In this document: piece by piece, positions 44,578 to 53,233 of the stretch
How positions within the stretch are numbered: the first letter of the stretch is position 1
Layout of the letters: the number at the start of each line of letters is the position of its first letter
From: Actinacidiphila sp. DG2A-62
GTDB lineage: Bacteria > Actinomycetota > Actinomycetes > Streptomycetales > Streptomycetaceae
Reading direction: 5' to 3'
NCBI RefSeq assembly: GCF_035825295.1
Contig: NZ_JAYMGI010000002.1
Coordinates: 7,888,001 to 7,952,000, forward strand
Length of the DNA stretch: 64,000 nt
Notes under the pieces: model-generated
Told to the model about the DNA's origin: nothing
Database searches by the model: none
Seen by the model: only the letters and a program-made list of their open reading frames with translations
Position numbers and translations under genes: made by a program

Positions 44578-45758
44578 CACCGCCGCGGAGGACGAGCAAC
44601 GTGGAGAACGACGGCACGGGTACCACCGCCCCCGCCCCGCAGGCACCCGCACGGGACGCGCCTGCTCCGGAGGCACTCGCACGGGACGCGCCTGCTCCGG
44701 AGGCACTCGCACGGGACGCGCCTGCTCCGGAGGCACTCGCACGGGACGCGCCTGCTCCGGAGGCACTCGCACGGGACGTGCCCGCTCCGGACGCCGCACC
44801 GGACCCGTGGGCCCGCCCCGGCGCCGCCGAACCGGCCCGCGCCGCCGGGCGGCGGCTCGCCGAGGAGGCCGAGCGCCTCGCGGTCGCGGCCGGCGACGCG
44901 GCGTCCGTGGTGGTGCGCGAGGTGCGCGCGATCGACGAACTCGACGCCGTGCACCGCCTGTACAACGCCATCTGGCGGCCCGACCCGCAGAGCCCGCCGA
45001 TGACCGGCGAACTGCTGCGCGCGCTGGCCAAGTCGGGCAACTACGTCGGCGGCGCCTTCGACGGGGACGAACTCGTCGGCGCCTGCGTCGGGTTCTTCGG
45101 CGCGCCCGCCGAGGAGGCCGTGCACAGCCACATCGCCGGCGTCTCGGGCGCCGCGCGCGGGCGCAGCATCGGCTTCGCCCTCAAACTGCACCAGCGCGCC
45201 TGGTCGATGCGCCGCGGCGTGTCCGCGATCACCTGGACCTACGACCCGCTGGTGCGCCGCAACGCCTACTTCAACCTGGTCAAGCTCGCCGCCCGGCCCG
45301 AGGAGTACCTCGCCAACTTCTACGGCGGGATGCGCGACGGCATCAACGGCGACGACGACACCGACCGGCTGCTGGTGCACTGGCGGCTCGGCAGCGACCC
45401 GGTCCGCGCCGCCTGCGCGGGCCGCACCGAGCCCGCCGACGCGGCGGCCGAACGCGCGCGGGGCGCGCTGGTCGCGCTCGCCGCCGGCCCGGACGGCGGA
45501 CCGCAGGCCGGTCCGGCGCGAGCCGCGGGCGCCGTCGGCGGCGGGGGATCGAGCGGCTCCCGCACCCTCCTGGTCGCCGTCCCGCCGGACATCGAGGGGA
45601 TGCGGCTGGCCGAGCCCGGCCGCGCCAAGGACTGGCGCACCGCGCTGCGCGACGTCATGGGCGCGGCGATGGCCGACGGCGCCCGCGTCACCGGATTCGA
45701 CCGCGCCGGCTGGTACGTGCTGGAGCACGCCGGCGCCCGTACGCAGGAGGAGCGATGA
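44574..45758 (+). CDS. GNAT-superfamily acyltransferase (COG3375 type), probable D-amino acid N-acyltransferase
   Basis: 394 residues. The N-terminal ~70 residues are Ala/Pro/Asp-rich and include five 10-residue units of the APEALARDAP type. The core (about 95-290) has AIDELDAVHRLYNAIWRPD, GAFDGDELVGACVGFFG, HSHIAGVSGAARGRSIGFALK and WTYDPLVRRNAYFNLVKL, features of the COG3375 acetyltransferases found beside N-succinylamino acid racemases. In Geobacillus the equivalent enzyme is a D-amino acid succinyltransferase. The C-terminal ~90 residues include VAVPPDIEGMRL and a helical end. ATG 44574 overlaps the M20 stop. The repeats are encoded by 30-bp DNA units. Confidence 0.82.
   Translation: MTPPRRTSNVENDGTGTTAPAPQAPARDAPAPEALARDAPAPEALARDAPAPEALARDAPAPEALARDVPAPDAAPDPWARPGAAEPARAAGRRLAEEAERLAVAAGDAASVVVREVRAIDELDAVHRLYNAIWRPDPQSPPMTGELLRALAKSGNYVGGAFDGDELVGACVGFFGAPAEEAVHSHIAGVSGAARGRSIGFALKLHQRAWSMRRGVSAITWTYDPLVRRNAYFNLVKLAARPEEYLANFYGGMRDGINGDDDTDRLLVHWRLGSDPVRAACAGRTEPADAAAERARGALVALAAGPDGGPQAGPARAAGAVGGGGSSGSRTLLVAVPPDIEGMRLAEPGRAKDWRTALRDVMGAAMADGARVTGFDRAGWYVLEHAGARTQEER
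44636..44790 (+). repeat. 30-bp in-frame tandem repeat at the GNAT 5' end
   Basis: Five head-to-tail units of about 30 bp; the three central copies are identical and the first and last differ by a few bases. Each codes ten residues of the APEALARDAP type. Identity at the DNA level points to recent expansion. Confidence 0.9.
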
Positions 45759-46861
45759 AGCTCGAAGGAGTCGAACTGCGGCGCATCGCCATGCCGCTGG
45801 TGTCCCCGTTCCGCACGTCCTTCGGCACCACCACGGTCCGCGAGGCGGTGCTGGTCAGGGTGGTCGCCGACGGGGCCGAGGGGTGGGGGGAGTGCGTGGC
45901 CATGGCGGACCCGCTGTACTCCTCGGAGTACGCGGACGCCGCGACCCAGGTGCTGGGCCGGTTCCTGGTCCCCGCGCTCGCCGCCTCCGGTCCGCTCAAG
46001 GCCCACCGGGTCGCCCCGGCGCTCGCCGCCTTCCAGGGCCACCGGATGGCCAAGGCGGCCCTGGAGACGGCCGTGCTGGACGCCGAACTGCGGGCGCAGG
46101 GGAGGCCGTTGGCCGACGAGCTGGGCGCGGTCAGGGACCGGGTGCCGTGCGGGGTGTCGGTGGGCATCATGGACTCGGTGCCCGAACTGCTCGACGCCGT
46201 CGAGGAGTACCTCGACGCCGGGTACGTCCGGATCAAGCTGAAGATCGAGCCCGGCTGGGACGTCGAGCCGGTCGCCGCGGTGCGCGAACGGTTCGGCGAC
46301 GCCCTGGCGCTCCAGGTCGACGCCAACGCCGCCTACACCCTCGCCGACGCCCCCCGGCTCGCCCGGCTCGACGCCTTCGGGCTGCTGCTGATCGAGCAGC
46401 CGCTGCCGGAGGAGGACGTGCTCGGGCACGCCGCGCTCGCCCGCCGGATCAGCACCCCGGTCTGCCTGGACGAGTCGATCACCTCCGCCCGCGCCGCCGC
46501 GGACGCCATCACGCTCGGGGCGTGCGCGATCGTCAACGTCAAACCCGGCCGGGTCGGCGGCTACCTGGAGGCCCGCCGCGTCCACGACGTGTGCGCCGCG
46601 CACGGGGTGCCGGTGTGGTGCGGCGGCATGCTGGAGACCGGGATCGGCCGGGCCGCGAACCTCGCGCTCGCCGCCCTGCCCGGCTTCACCCTGCCCGGCG
46701 ACACCTCCGGCTCCGACCGCTACTACCGCACCGACATCACCGAGCCGTTCGTGGTGCGCGACGGCCACCTCGACGTCCCCGCAGGACCCGGCACGGGCGT
46801 CGACCCGCTCGCCGGGGAACTGGCGCAGGTCACCAGGTCCACCCAGTGGCTGCCGGCCTGA
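45755..46861 (+). CDS. N-acylamino acid racemase / o-succinylbenzoate synthase family (enolase superfamily)
   Basis: 368 residues, the same length as the Amycolatopsis enzyme, which it resembles closely from end to end as I recall that sequence. All catalytic positions are at the standard numbers: Lys161/Lys163 in IKLKIEP, Asp189 in QVDANA, Glu214 in LIEQPL, Asp239 in CLDESI, and Lys263 in VNVKPGRVGG. It interconverts D and L forms of N-succinyl (or N-acetyl) amino acids by proton transfer on opposite faces. The start MKLEGVELRRIAMPLVSPFRTSFGT is family-like and overlaps the GNAT stop. With GNAT and M20 it completes a D-to-L conversion pathway. No menaquinone gene is nearby, so an o-succinylbenzoate synthase role is less likely. 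Confidence 0.95.
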   Translation: MKLEGVELRRIAMPLVSPFRTSFGTTTVREAVLVRVVADGAEGWGECVAMADPLYSSEYADAATQVLGRFLVPALAASGPLKAHRVAPALAAFQGHRMAKAALETAVLDAELRAQGRPLADELGAVRDRVPCGVSVGIMDSVPELLDAVEEYLDAGYVRIKLKIEPGWDVEPVAAVRERFGDALALQVDANAAYTLADAPRLARLDAFGLLLIEQPLPEEDVLGHAALARRISTPVCLDESITSARAAADAITLGACAIVNVKPGRVGGYLEARRVHDVCAAHGVPVWCGGMLETGIGRAANLALAALPGFTLPGDTSGSDRYYRTDITEPFVVRDGHLDVPAGPGTGVDPLAGELAQVTRSTQWLPA

Positions 46862-46913
46862 CCTGCGGACTACGCTGACGCTCCCGGCCTCGGCCTCGGA
46901 AGGTGCCGGTTCC

Positions 46914-48767
46914 ATGACCACACACGCGCGTACCAGCCTCGGCCGGATCCTCGACGATCTCGGCGCCACCCTGCTGCACCCGCTCCACCCCGCCCCTCCC
47001 GGCCACACCGTGCCGACCGCGCGGCCCGGGGAGCCCGGGGGACCCGGGACGCCCGCCCGGTTCCCGGCCGCCGCCGTGCCCCCGGGACCCGCGGAGATCG
47101 GCGGGGTCGTCATCCACGACCCCGTCGACCGCCCGGCGCTGCCGCCGCACGCCCTGGTCCTCGGCGTCGGCCTCTACGATCCCGCGGACATCGCCGCCCT
47201 GCTGGCCGACCTGGGGCGGCATCAGGCAGCCGCCCTGGTGCTGCGCGAACCCGTGCCGGCCGACCCGCGGGTGGCCGCCGCCGCGCAGGCGTCCGGCGTC
47301 GCCGTCCTGGAGCTGACCCGCGGGGCCTCCTGGACGCAGGTCGCGGCCATGCTGCGGGCGCTGCTCGCCGAGGGCGACGTCGGGGTCGGCGACGCCGAGA
47401 CGCTGGTCGGCACCCCGGCCGGCGACCTGTTCGCGCTGGCCAACGCGATCGCCGCGCTGCTCGACGCCCCGGTCACCATCGAGGACCGCAACTCCCGGGT
47501 GCTGGCCTTCTCCGGCAAGCAGGACGAGGCCGACGAGTCCCGCGTCGAGACGATCCTCGGCCGCCAGGTGCCCGAGCGGTTCTCGCGGGCGCTGACCGAG
47601 CGCGGCGTCTTCCGCGAGCTGTACCGGCACGACGAGCCGGTCTACGTTCCGCCGCTGCGGTCGGCCCCCGACACCTTCACCCTGCCGCGCGTGGCGGTGA
47701 CCGTGCGGGCCGGCGACGAGGTGCTCGGCTCGATCTGGGTGGCGGTCCGCCGGCCGCTCGGCCCTGAGCGCTCCCGCGCGCTCCAGGACGCCGCCCGGCT
47801 GGTCGCCCTGCACATGCTGCGGCTGCGGGCCGGCGCCGACGTGGAGCGCCGGCTGCGCGCCGACCTGGTGAGCACCGCGCTGGAGGGCGGCGCGGGCGCG
47901 CGCGAGGCCCTGGTGCGCCTCGGGCTCGCCGGGCAGCCCGTCGTGGTGCTCGCCCTGGCCGTCCCCGACCGCGCGCGCGAGCCGCTCACGGTCGGCGACG
48001 ACGCCGCCGCGACGACCGAGCTCCAGCGGCTCGCCGACGCGTTCGCCGTGCACCTGAGCGCCGCCCATCCGCGCTGCGCGGCCGCGGTGCTCGGCGACGT
48101 GGTCTACGGGCTGATGCCGGCGCGCACCGGCGGGTCCGCGGAGGACCGGGCCGACCGCCACGAGCGGGGCGACCGCGTGGGCGGCCGGGACCGGCCGGAG
48201 CGCGCCGACCGGGCGGCCGAGCGCGCCGCGGGCCGGGCCGGCGACCCGGGAGCCGACCGCGCGGACCGGGCGCTGCGGATCGCCACCGGGTTCCTCGACC
48301 GGGTCACCTCCCGCGCCGGCGCGGTGATCGGCGTCGGCCCGGCCGCCTCCGACGTGCGGGAGCTGGCCGGGTCGCGGGCCGACGCGGACCGCGCGCTGCG
48401 GGTGCTGCGCGCGGGCCGCAGCGCGCGCCGCGCGGCCCGGCTGTCCGACGTCCACGTGGAGGCGCTGCTGCTGGACCTGCGGGACCTCGTCGCGGCCCGC
48501 GGCGACCGGCCCACCGGGCCGGTGGCCCGGCTCGCCGCGTACGACGAGCGCCACCACACCGACCTGGTCGAGACGCTGCGGGCCTGGCTCGACGCGTTCG
48601 GCGACGTGGGGGTGGCCGCCGCCGCGCTGCACGTCCACCCCAACACCTTCCGCTACCGGCTGCGCCGGCTCACCGAGGTCGGCGGCATCGACCTCGCCGA
48701 CTCCGAGGCCCGCTTCGCCGCGATGCTCCAGCTGCGCGTGCTGCCGCCGCGGCCCGCCGCCCCGTGA
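46914..48767 (+). CDS. PucR/CdaR-family transcriptional regulator
   Basis: 617 residues. An N-terminal PucR-type domain (GGVVIHDPVD, ALVLGVGLYD, to about 150) and a GAF-like middle region (TIEDRNSRVLAF) lead to the C-terminal helix-turn-helix HLVETLRAWLDAFGDVGV-type region, seen here as HHTDLVETLRAWLDAFGDVG and ALHVHPNTFRYRLRRLTEV. A charged Arg/Asp/Glu/Ala-rich insert (about 405-450) interrupts the GGDEF-like region. Such regulators respond to purines, amino acids or sugar acids and usually activate neighbouring catabolic genes. ATG 46914 follows GGAAGG, 52 bases after the racemase stop, so it may be co-transcribed and control the peptide operon. Confidence 0.9.
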   Translation: MTTHARTSLGRILDDLGATLLHPLHPAPPGHTVPTARPGEPGGPGTPARFPAAAVPPGPAEIGGVVIHDPVDRPALPPHALVLGVGLYDPADIAALLADLGRHQAAALVLREPVPADPRVAAAAQASGVAVLELTRGASWTQVAAMLRALLAEGDVGVGDAETLVGTPAGDLFALANAIAALLDAPVTIEDRNSRVLAFSGKQDEADESRVETILGRQVPERFSRALTERGVFRELYRHDEPVYVPPLRSAPDTFTLPRVAVTVRAGDEVLGSIWVAVRRPLGPERSRALQDAARLVALHMLRLRAGADVERRLRADLVSTALEGGAGAREALVRLGLAGQPVVVLALAVPDRAREPLTVGDDAAATTELQRLADAFAVHLSAAHPRCAAAVLGDVVYGLMPARTGGSAEDRADRHERGDRVGGRDRPERADRAAERAAGRAGDPGADRADRALRIATGFLDRVTSRAGAVIGVGPAASDVRELAGSRADADRALRVLRAGRSARRAARLSDVHVEALLLDLRDLVAARGDRPTGPVARLAAYDERHHTDLVETLRAWLDAFGDVGVAAAALHVHPNTFRYRLRRLTEVGGIDLADSEARFAAMLQLRVLPPRPAAP

Positions 48768-48837
48768 CCGCCCCGGGCCCTCGCGGCCGGCGTCGGCACC
48801 GGCCCCGCCGCGGGCCGGCCTGTGGGATGGTGGGGGT

Positions 48838-49281
48838 GTGAACCTGGACGACCTGGCCCGGCTGCGCCGCGCACGCGACGTGATGGACCGCGACTACGCA
48901 CAGCCGCTCGACGTCGCGGCGCTGGCGCGTACCGCCCTGATGTCCTCCGGCCACTTCTCCCGCAGCTTCCGCGCCGCCTACGGCGAGACCCCGTACAGCT
49001 ATCTGATGACCCGCAGGATCGAGCGGGCCAAGGCGCTGCTGCGGCGCGGCGACCTGTCGGTCACCGAGGTCTGCTTCGCCGTGGGCTGCACCTCGCTCGG
49101 CACCTTCAGCACCCGCTTCACCGAGCTGGTCGGCGAGAGCCCCAGCGCGTACCGGGCCCGGTCGCACGACGACGGGGCGGACATCCCGGCCTGCATCGCG
49201 AAGATCCACACCCGTCCGGTCAGGAACACCGCGGGGGACGCCCGGAACGGCGGGCGGGCGGATGTCACACCCCGCCCGTAG
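48838..49281 (+). CDS. AraC-family regulator (short, DNA-binding domain only)
   Basis: 147 residues. The AraC domain has both helix-turn-helices: LDVAALARTALMSSGHFSRSF and LSVTEVCFAVGCTSLGTFSTRF. There is no ligand-binding domain; the ~40-residue tail is unstructured. Small AraC proteins of this form are regularly paired with a glyoxalase/VOC gene in streptomycetes, as here, and probably activate it. GTG 48838 lies behind a GGGGG run. The stop codon overlaps the -10 hexamer of the VOC gene. Confidence 0.88.
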   Translation: MNLDDLARLRRARDVMDRDYAQPLDVAALARTALMSSGHFSRSFRAAYGETPYSYLMTRRIERAKALLRRGDLSVTEVCFAVGCTSLGTFSTRFTELVGESPSAYRARSHDDGADIPACIAKIHTRPVRNTAGDARNGGRADVTPRP

Positions 49282-49291
49282 CGTGGTCGCC

Positions 49292-49708
49292 ATGGACATC
49301 AAGCTCTCGCAGTGCTTCATCGCCGTCGACGACCACGACAAGGCGCTCGCCTTCTACCGCGACGTGCTCGGGCTCCAGGTGCGCAACGACGTCGCGTTCG
49401 AGGGAATGCGCTGGACGACCGTCGGCTCGCCGTCGCAGCCCGGGGTGGACATCGTGCTGGAGCCGCCGCTGGCCGATCCCAACGCCTCGGCCGCCGACCG
49501 GCAGGCCATGGTGGAGCTGCTGGCCAAGGGCATGCTGCGAGCCGTGATCTTCACGACCGACGACGTGGACGCGCTCTTCGCCCGCGTCCGGGAAGCCGGC
49601 GCCGAGGTCGTGCAGGAGCCGGTCGACCAGCCCTACGGCGTCCGCGACTGCGCGTTCCGCGACCCGGCGGGGAACATGCTGCGGTTCAACCAGCCGCGCG
49701 CGACGTGA
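49292..49708 (+). CDS. VOC-family (glyoxalase/dioxygenase-fold) protein
   Basis: 138 residues with two beta-alpha-beta-beta-beta modules: QCFIAVDDHDKALAFYRDVLG and AVIFTTDDVDALFARVREAG, then FRDPAGNMLRFNQ. The possible metal ligands include Glu near the end of each module, but the first His is replaced (CFIAVDD), so activity cannot be predicted. ATG 49292 follows TAGCGT by seven bases with no ribosome-binding site. A longer frame from GTG 49262 is less likely. The gene is paired with the AraC regulator and its stop overlaps the next GTG. Confidence 0.87.
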   Translation: MDIKLSQCFIAVDDHDKALAFYRDVLGLQVRNDVAFEGMRWTTVGSPSQPGVDIVLEPPLADPNASAADRQAMVELLAKGMLRAVIFTTDDVDALFARVREAGAEVVQEPVDQPYGVRDCAFRDPAGNMLRFNQPRAT

Positions 49709-50775
49709 GCCGGACCGGCACCGGCGCGGGCCGGCCGGGCGGCCCGGGGAGCCCCGACGGCCCGGACGCTTTGGACTATCCCGCGGTGGCCGCCGCGCGG
49801 GCCGCGGACCTCGCGCAGTTGGACGCCGCGCTGGTGGACTGCCGGGCCTGCCCGCGCCTGGTGGAGTGGCGCGAGGAGGTGGGACGCACCAAGCGCCGGA
49901 TGTACCGCTCCTGGGACTACTGGGCGCGGCCGGTGCCCGGCTTCGGCCCGACCGACGCGCCGCTCGCGCTCGTCGGCCTCGCGCCCGCCGCGCACGGCGG
50001 CAACCGCACCGGCCGCGCCTTCACCGGCGACCCCTCGGGCGACACCCTCTACGCCGCGCTGTACGACCTGGGCCTGGCCTCCCGGCCGGTGTCCGAACGG
50101 ACCGGCGACGGGCTCGAACTGCGCGGGGTGCGGATCAGCATGCCGGTGCACTGCGCCCCGCCGGACAACCGGCCCACCACCGGCGAACGCGACACCTGCC
50201 GCCCCTGGCAGGCCCGCGAGCTGGAGCTGCTGCGGCCGACGCTGCGCGCCGCCGTGGTCCTCGGCGGCTTCGCCTGGCAGGCGCTGCTGCCCCAACTGGC
50301 CGCCGCGGGCTGGCGGATACCGCGGCCCCGCCCGGTCTTCGGCCACGGCGCCGAGGCGGTGCTGAGCGACGGCGAGCGGCGGCTGCACCTGATCGGCAGC
50401 TACCACCCCAGCAACCGGAACATGCAGACCCGCACGCTGACCCCGGCGATGCTGCGCGACGCGCTGCGCCGCGGCGCCCTCGCGGCGGGTCTGCCGGTGC
50501 GAGCGCCGGACGAGCCCCCGGCCGCCGACGCCCGCTCCGCCGGCACTCTGGCAGTCGGGGCTCCAGCAGGCGGCACACCGGCCGTGGACACTCCGGCCGC
50601 GGACGCACCGGCCGCGGGCATACCGGCCGTGGGCACACCGGCCGCGGGCACCCCGAACGACAGCGCCGCCGAGGTCCGCGCGGGCGACCGCGCACCCGGC
50701 GCCACCCGCGGCGGCGCGTCCGGCCCGGAGCCGGACGCGCCGCGCGGACTCAGCGGGCCCGGCGCGCGACCGTGA
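49705..50775 (+). CDS. Uracil-DNA glycosylase, family 5 (UdgB type)
   Basis: 356 residues. The Fe-S ligands appear as CRACPRLVEWREEV and a later CAPPDNRPTTGERDTC. Motif A, GLAPAAHGGNRTGRAFTGDP, is the family 5 form lacking the usual polar catalytic residue. The third motif is GSYHPSNRNMQT. The enzyme removes uracil, hypoxanthine and related bases from DNA. After the natural end (about residue 268) there is a low-complexity tail of about 85 residues with GTPAAGTP-like repeats. GTG 49705 overlaps the VOC stop. The end overlaps the convergent phosphatase gene by 26 bases. Confidence 0.92.
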   Translation: MSRTGTGAGRPGGPGSPDGPDALDYPAVAAARAADLAQLDAALVDCRACPRLVEWREEVGRTKRRMYRSWDYWARPVPGFGPTDAPLALVGLAPAAHGGNRTGRAFTGDPSGDTLYAALYDLGLASRPVSERTGDGLELRGVRISMPVHCAPPDNRPTTGERDTCRPWQARELELLRPTLRAAVVLGGFAWQALLPQLAAAGWRIPRPRPVFGHGAEAVLSDGERRLHLIGSYHPSNRNMQTRTLTPAMLRDALRRGALAAGLPVRAPDEPPAADARSAGTLAVGAPAGGTPAVDTPAADAPAAGIPAVGTPAAGTPNDSAAEVRAGDRAPGATRGGASGPEPDAPRGLSGPGARP

Positions 50776-52344
50776 AGTGGTCGATGCGCTCGCCGGTCTC
50801 GGCGATCGCCGACACCGTCAGCGTCGACTCGCGGCCCGCGTGCGCCGGTTCGACGTCCACCGAAAGGAACGAGTAGCCGGTGTAGCGCACCCGCGACCAG
50901 TGCACGGTGTCGGTGACCTTGCCGCCGCCCTTCGCCGAGTGCCAGGTGGTCACCGAGTCCACCCGGTTCTCGTGGCCCTCGTAGGTGTCCGGGGCCGGGA
51001 AGCTGTAGAGGCTGCGGCCCGCGCCGCCGGCGGTGACGTAGACCGTGCCGTCGGTGGCCGGCCGGGTGGTGGCGCCGATCGGGACCTGGCGGGACACCGC
51101 GCCGCCGCGGATCGCGTCGGTCCGCTCGTACACGTGGTTGTGGCCGTTGACGACCAGGTCCACCTGGTGCTTCTCGAAGATCGGCACCCACTGCTCCTGC
51201 ACGCCGCCGTCCGAGGCGTGCGAGGTGGTGGTCGAGTACGCGCAGTGGTGGAAGAACACCACCAGGAAGTCGATGCCGCGCTGCTTGCGGTACGCCGCCA
51301 GGGTGCGGTCCAGCCACGCGGTCTGCCCGCCGCCGGTGATGGCGTAGTTGGCCGGGATCTCGTAGGAGACGTCGTTGGCGTCGAGCGCGATCACCGCGGT
51401 GTTGCCGTAGACGAAGGAGTACGCGCCCGGCTGGTTCCTCGGGTCGTGGCCGTTGCGCGGCAGCGACCAGCGGGCCTCCTGGCCGCCGTAGCCGTTCGGC
51501 GAGTACCACGCCTCCATGTCGTGGTTGCCGGTGGTCACCATCCACGGCACCCGCGCCGCCACCGACTCGGTCTGCGCGAGGAACTGGTCCCAGGTGCGCG
51601 CGTCGTAGTCGCCGGAGTCGCTCTGCTGGCCCGAGCCGTCCGGGTCGGCGTAGCAGATGTCGCCCGCGTGCAGGTGGAACGCCGGGTTCCGGGCCAGGAT
51701 CAGCGAGTCGTTGGCCAGCGCGTGGTAGCTCACGCCCTGGTCGCCGAAGGCGGTGAAGGTGAACGTGCCGGCCGCGCCGGCGCGGTGGTGAACGATCCGA
51801 CGGTGCCGAGGGCGCCCCGGCCGGCCGGGTCGAAGCCGTCGTGGCCGACCCCGTAGTAGTAGGTGGTGTCGGGGCGCAGCCCGCCGATCGCGGCGTGCAG
51901 GTAGTACTGGTCGACCGGGGGCAGCTTGCTGTTCAGCAACTGCGGGGTGTGCAGCGCGCGCACCTCGGCCTCGATCTTGTGGCTCAGCGCCCACGGCTGC
52001 AGGCCGATCCGCACGAACGGCCTGCGCACCGCCAGCGGCACCTGCCAGGAGATGGTGAACTCGGAGCGGGGGTCCGCGCCGAACTGCAGGTGCCGGCCGA
52101 ACGGCGCCACCACAGCGCCGTCCACGCCGTGCCCGGTCGCCGGGTGGCCCAGCAGCGCGGGCGCGGGGGAGTCGGCGTGCGCGACGCCGGAGAGCAGACC
52201 GGAGGCGGCGACCGTGCCGGCGGCCGCCATGCCGCCCATGACGACGCGTCGGCGCGAGAGCTTGGCGCGCAGGTACTCGTGCTGCTCCGCCATGCTCATC
52301 CGGGAGGCGGTGGTGGCGTCGATGCCCATGCCAGGAGTGTCCAT
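50750..52344 (-). CDS. Tat-exported purple acid phosphatase-like metallophosphoesterase (frame broken near 51778)
   Basis: About 531 residues over two frames. The first has a Tat signal (KLSRRRVVMGGMAAAG, then SGVAHA) and the N-terminal fibronectin-like domain of purple acid phosphatases (EFTISWQVP, DTTYYYGVGHDG). The second has the metal motifs AFGDQG, HAGDICYAD, GNHDMEAW, FFHHCAYS and NGHNHVYERT. The break is a net loss of one base at about 51771-51786. It would release phosphate from organic phosphate esters outside the cell. ATG 52344 is used; ATG 52329 is possible. No PHO box was recognised. Confidence 0.87.
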
Positions 52345-52496
52345 GGCGGGCAATCTCGCACCGCCCGCCGACGCGCCGTCGACGGCGACGTGAACACCGC
52401 GCGGCGCGGCGGGGCCCGGCCGGCGGCCGACGTCCCACCCGCCCCACCGCGTCCCAGCGGCCCCGGGCGATGCGGCCCCGACCAGCCGGGCGTCCC

Positions 52497-53068
52497 TCAG
52501 AGCGACTCGCCCAGGCGCTCCAGCAGCGGCGCCGCCGCGCCCAGCCGGGCCAGCTCCTCGGCGGTGAAGTGCGCGGTGAGCGCCTGCGCGAGCATCGCGG
52601 TCTGCGCGTTGCGCTTGTCCTCCAGCGCCTGGTGACCGGCCGGGGTCACCGAGAGCACGGCCCGCCGGCCGTCGTTCGGGTCCGGCCGGCGCTCGATCAG
52701 CCCGCGCGCCTGGAGCGTGGCGAGCGTCGCGCCCATCGCCTGCGCGGTGATCTGCTCGCGCCGGGCCAGCTCCGACGCCGAGGCCGGACCCTGCCGGTCC
52801 AGCCGCGACAGCGCCTGCCGCTCCGGCATCGACAGCCCGCCGCCGACCGGCACCTGGCGGATGCGGCGCAGCAGCACGCCCACGCTCGTCAGCAGCGCCC
52901 CCGCGATCTGCTCCGGCTCGGCCGCCGCCCCCCGGGCCGACGCGGCCGGCTCCCGCCGCCCGCTGCCCTGCCCCCGTCCGTGCCCGTGCCCCGGGCGCCG
53001 GCCGCCGCGGACGAGGCGTCCGCGGCGCCGCCGGGCGCGACCGGGTGGGGCCCGCTGCTCTCACTCAT
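52497..53068 (-). CDS. MarR-family regulator (frame broken near 52930)
   Basis: The MarR core (SMPERQALSRLDRQGPASASELARR.., ATLATLQARGLIERRPDPNDGRRAVLSVT) runs in one frame to 52497. Its first helix (EPEQIAGALLTSVGVLLRRIR) has no ATG in frame. An ATG at 53068, six bases after a TAACCT hexamer, opens another frame that joins it if one base is restored at the six-C run 52928-52933. The N-terminal ~50 residues are low complexity. Without the correction the only start is GTG 52883, which would cut off the first helix. It is divergent from the formate dehydrogenase operon and may control it. Confidence 0.78.
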
Positions 53069-53233
53069 GTCCGCAGGTTATGCGGTCGGACGTGCCCGCC
53101 GCACCGTGGCGGCCCGGGTCCGTTCGGGCGCAATGCGCGCCGCGCGGGTATGCGGAGCGCCACGGCGGGCAGCCGTGGCAGGAGTGAACGGCCGCGCGGC
53201 CGGGCGCGGTACAGGCACGGCGGAAGGCGGGCG

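Noticed and set aside
45755..46861. Annotation as menaquinone o-succinylbenzoate synthase (menC)
   Set aside because: The family overlaps in sequence, but no men genes are nearby and the GNAT/M20 partners indicate the N-acylamino acid racemase role.
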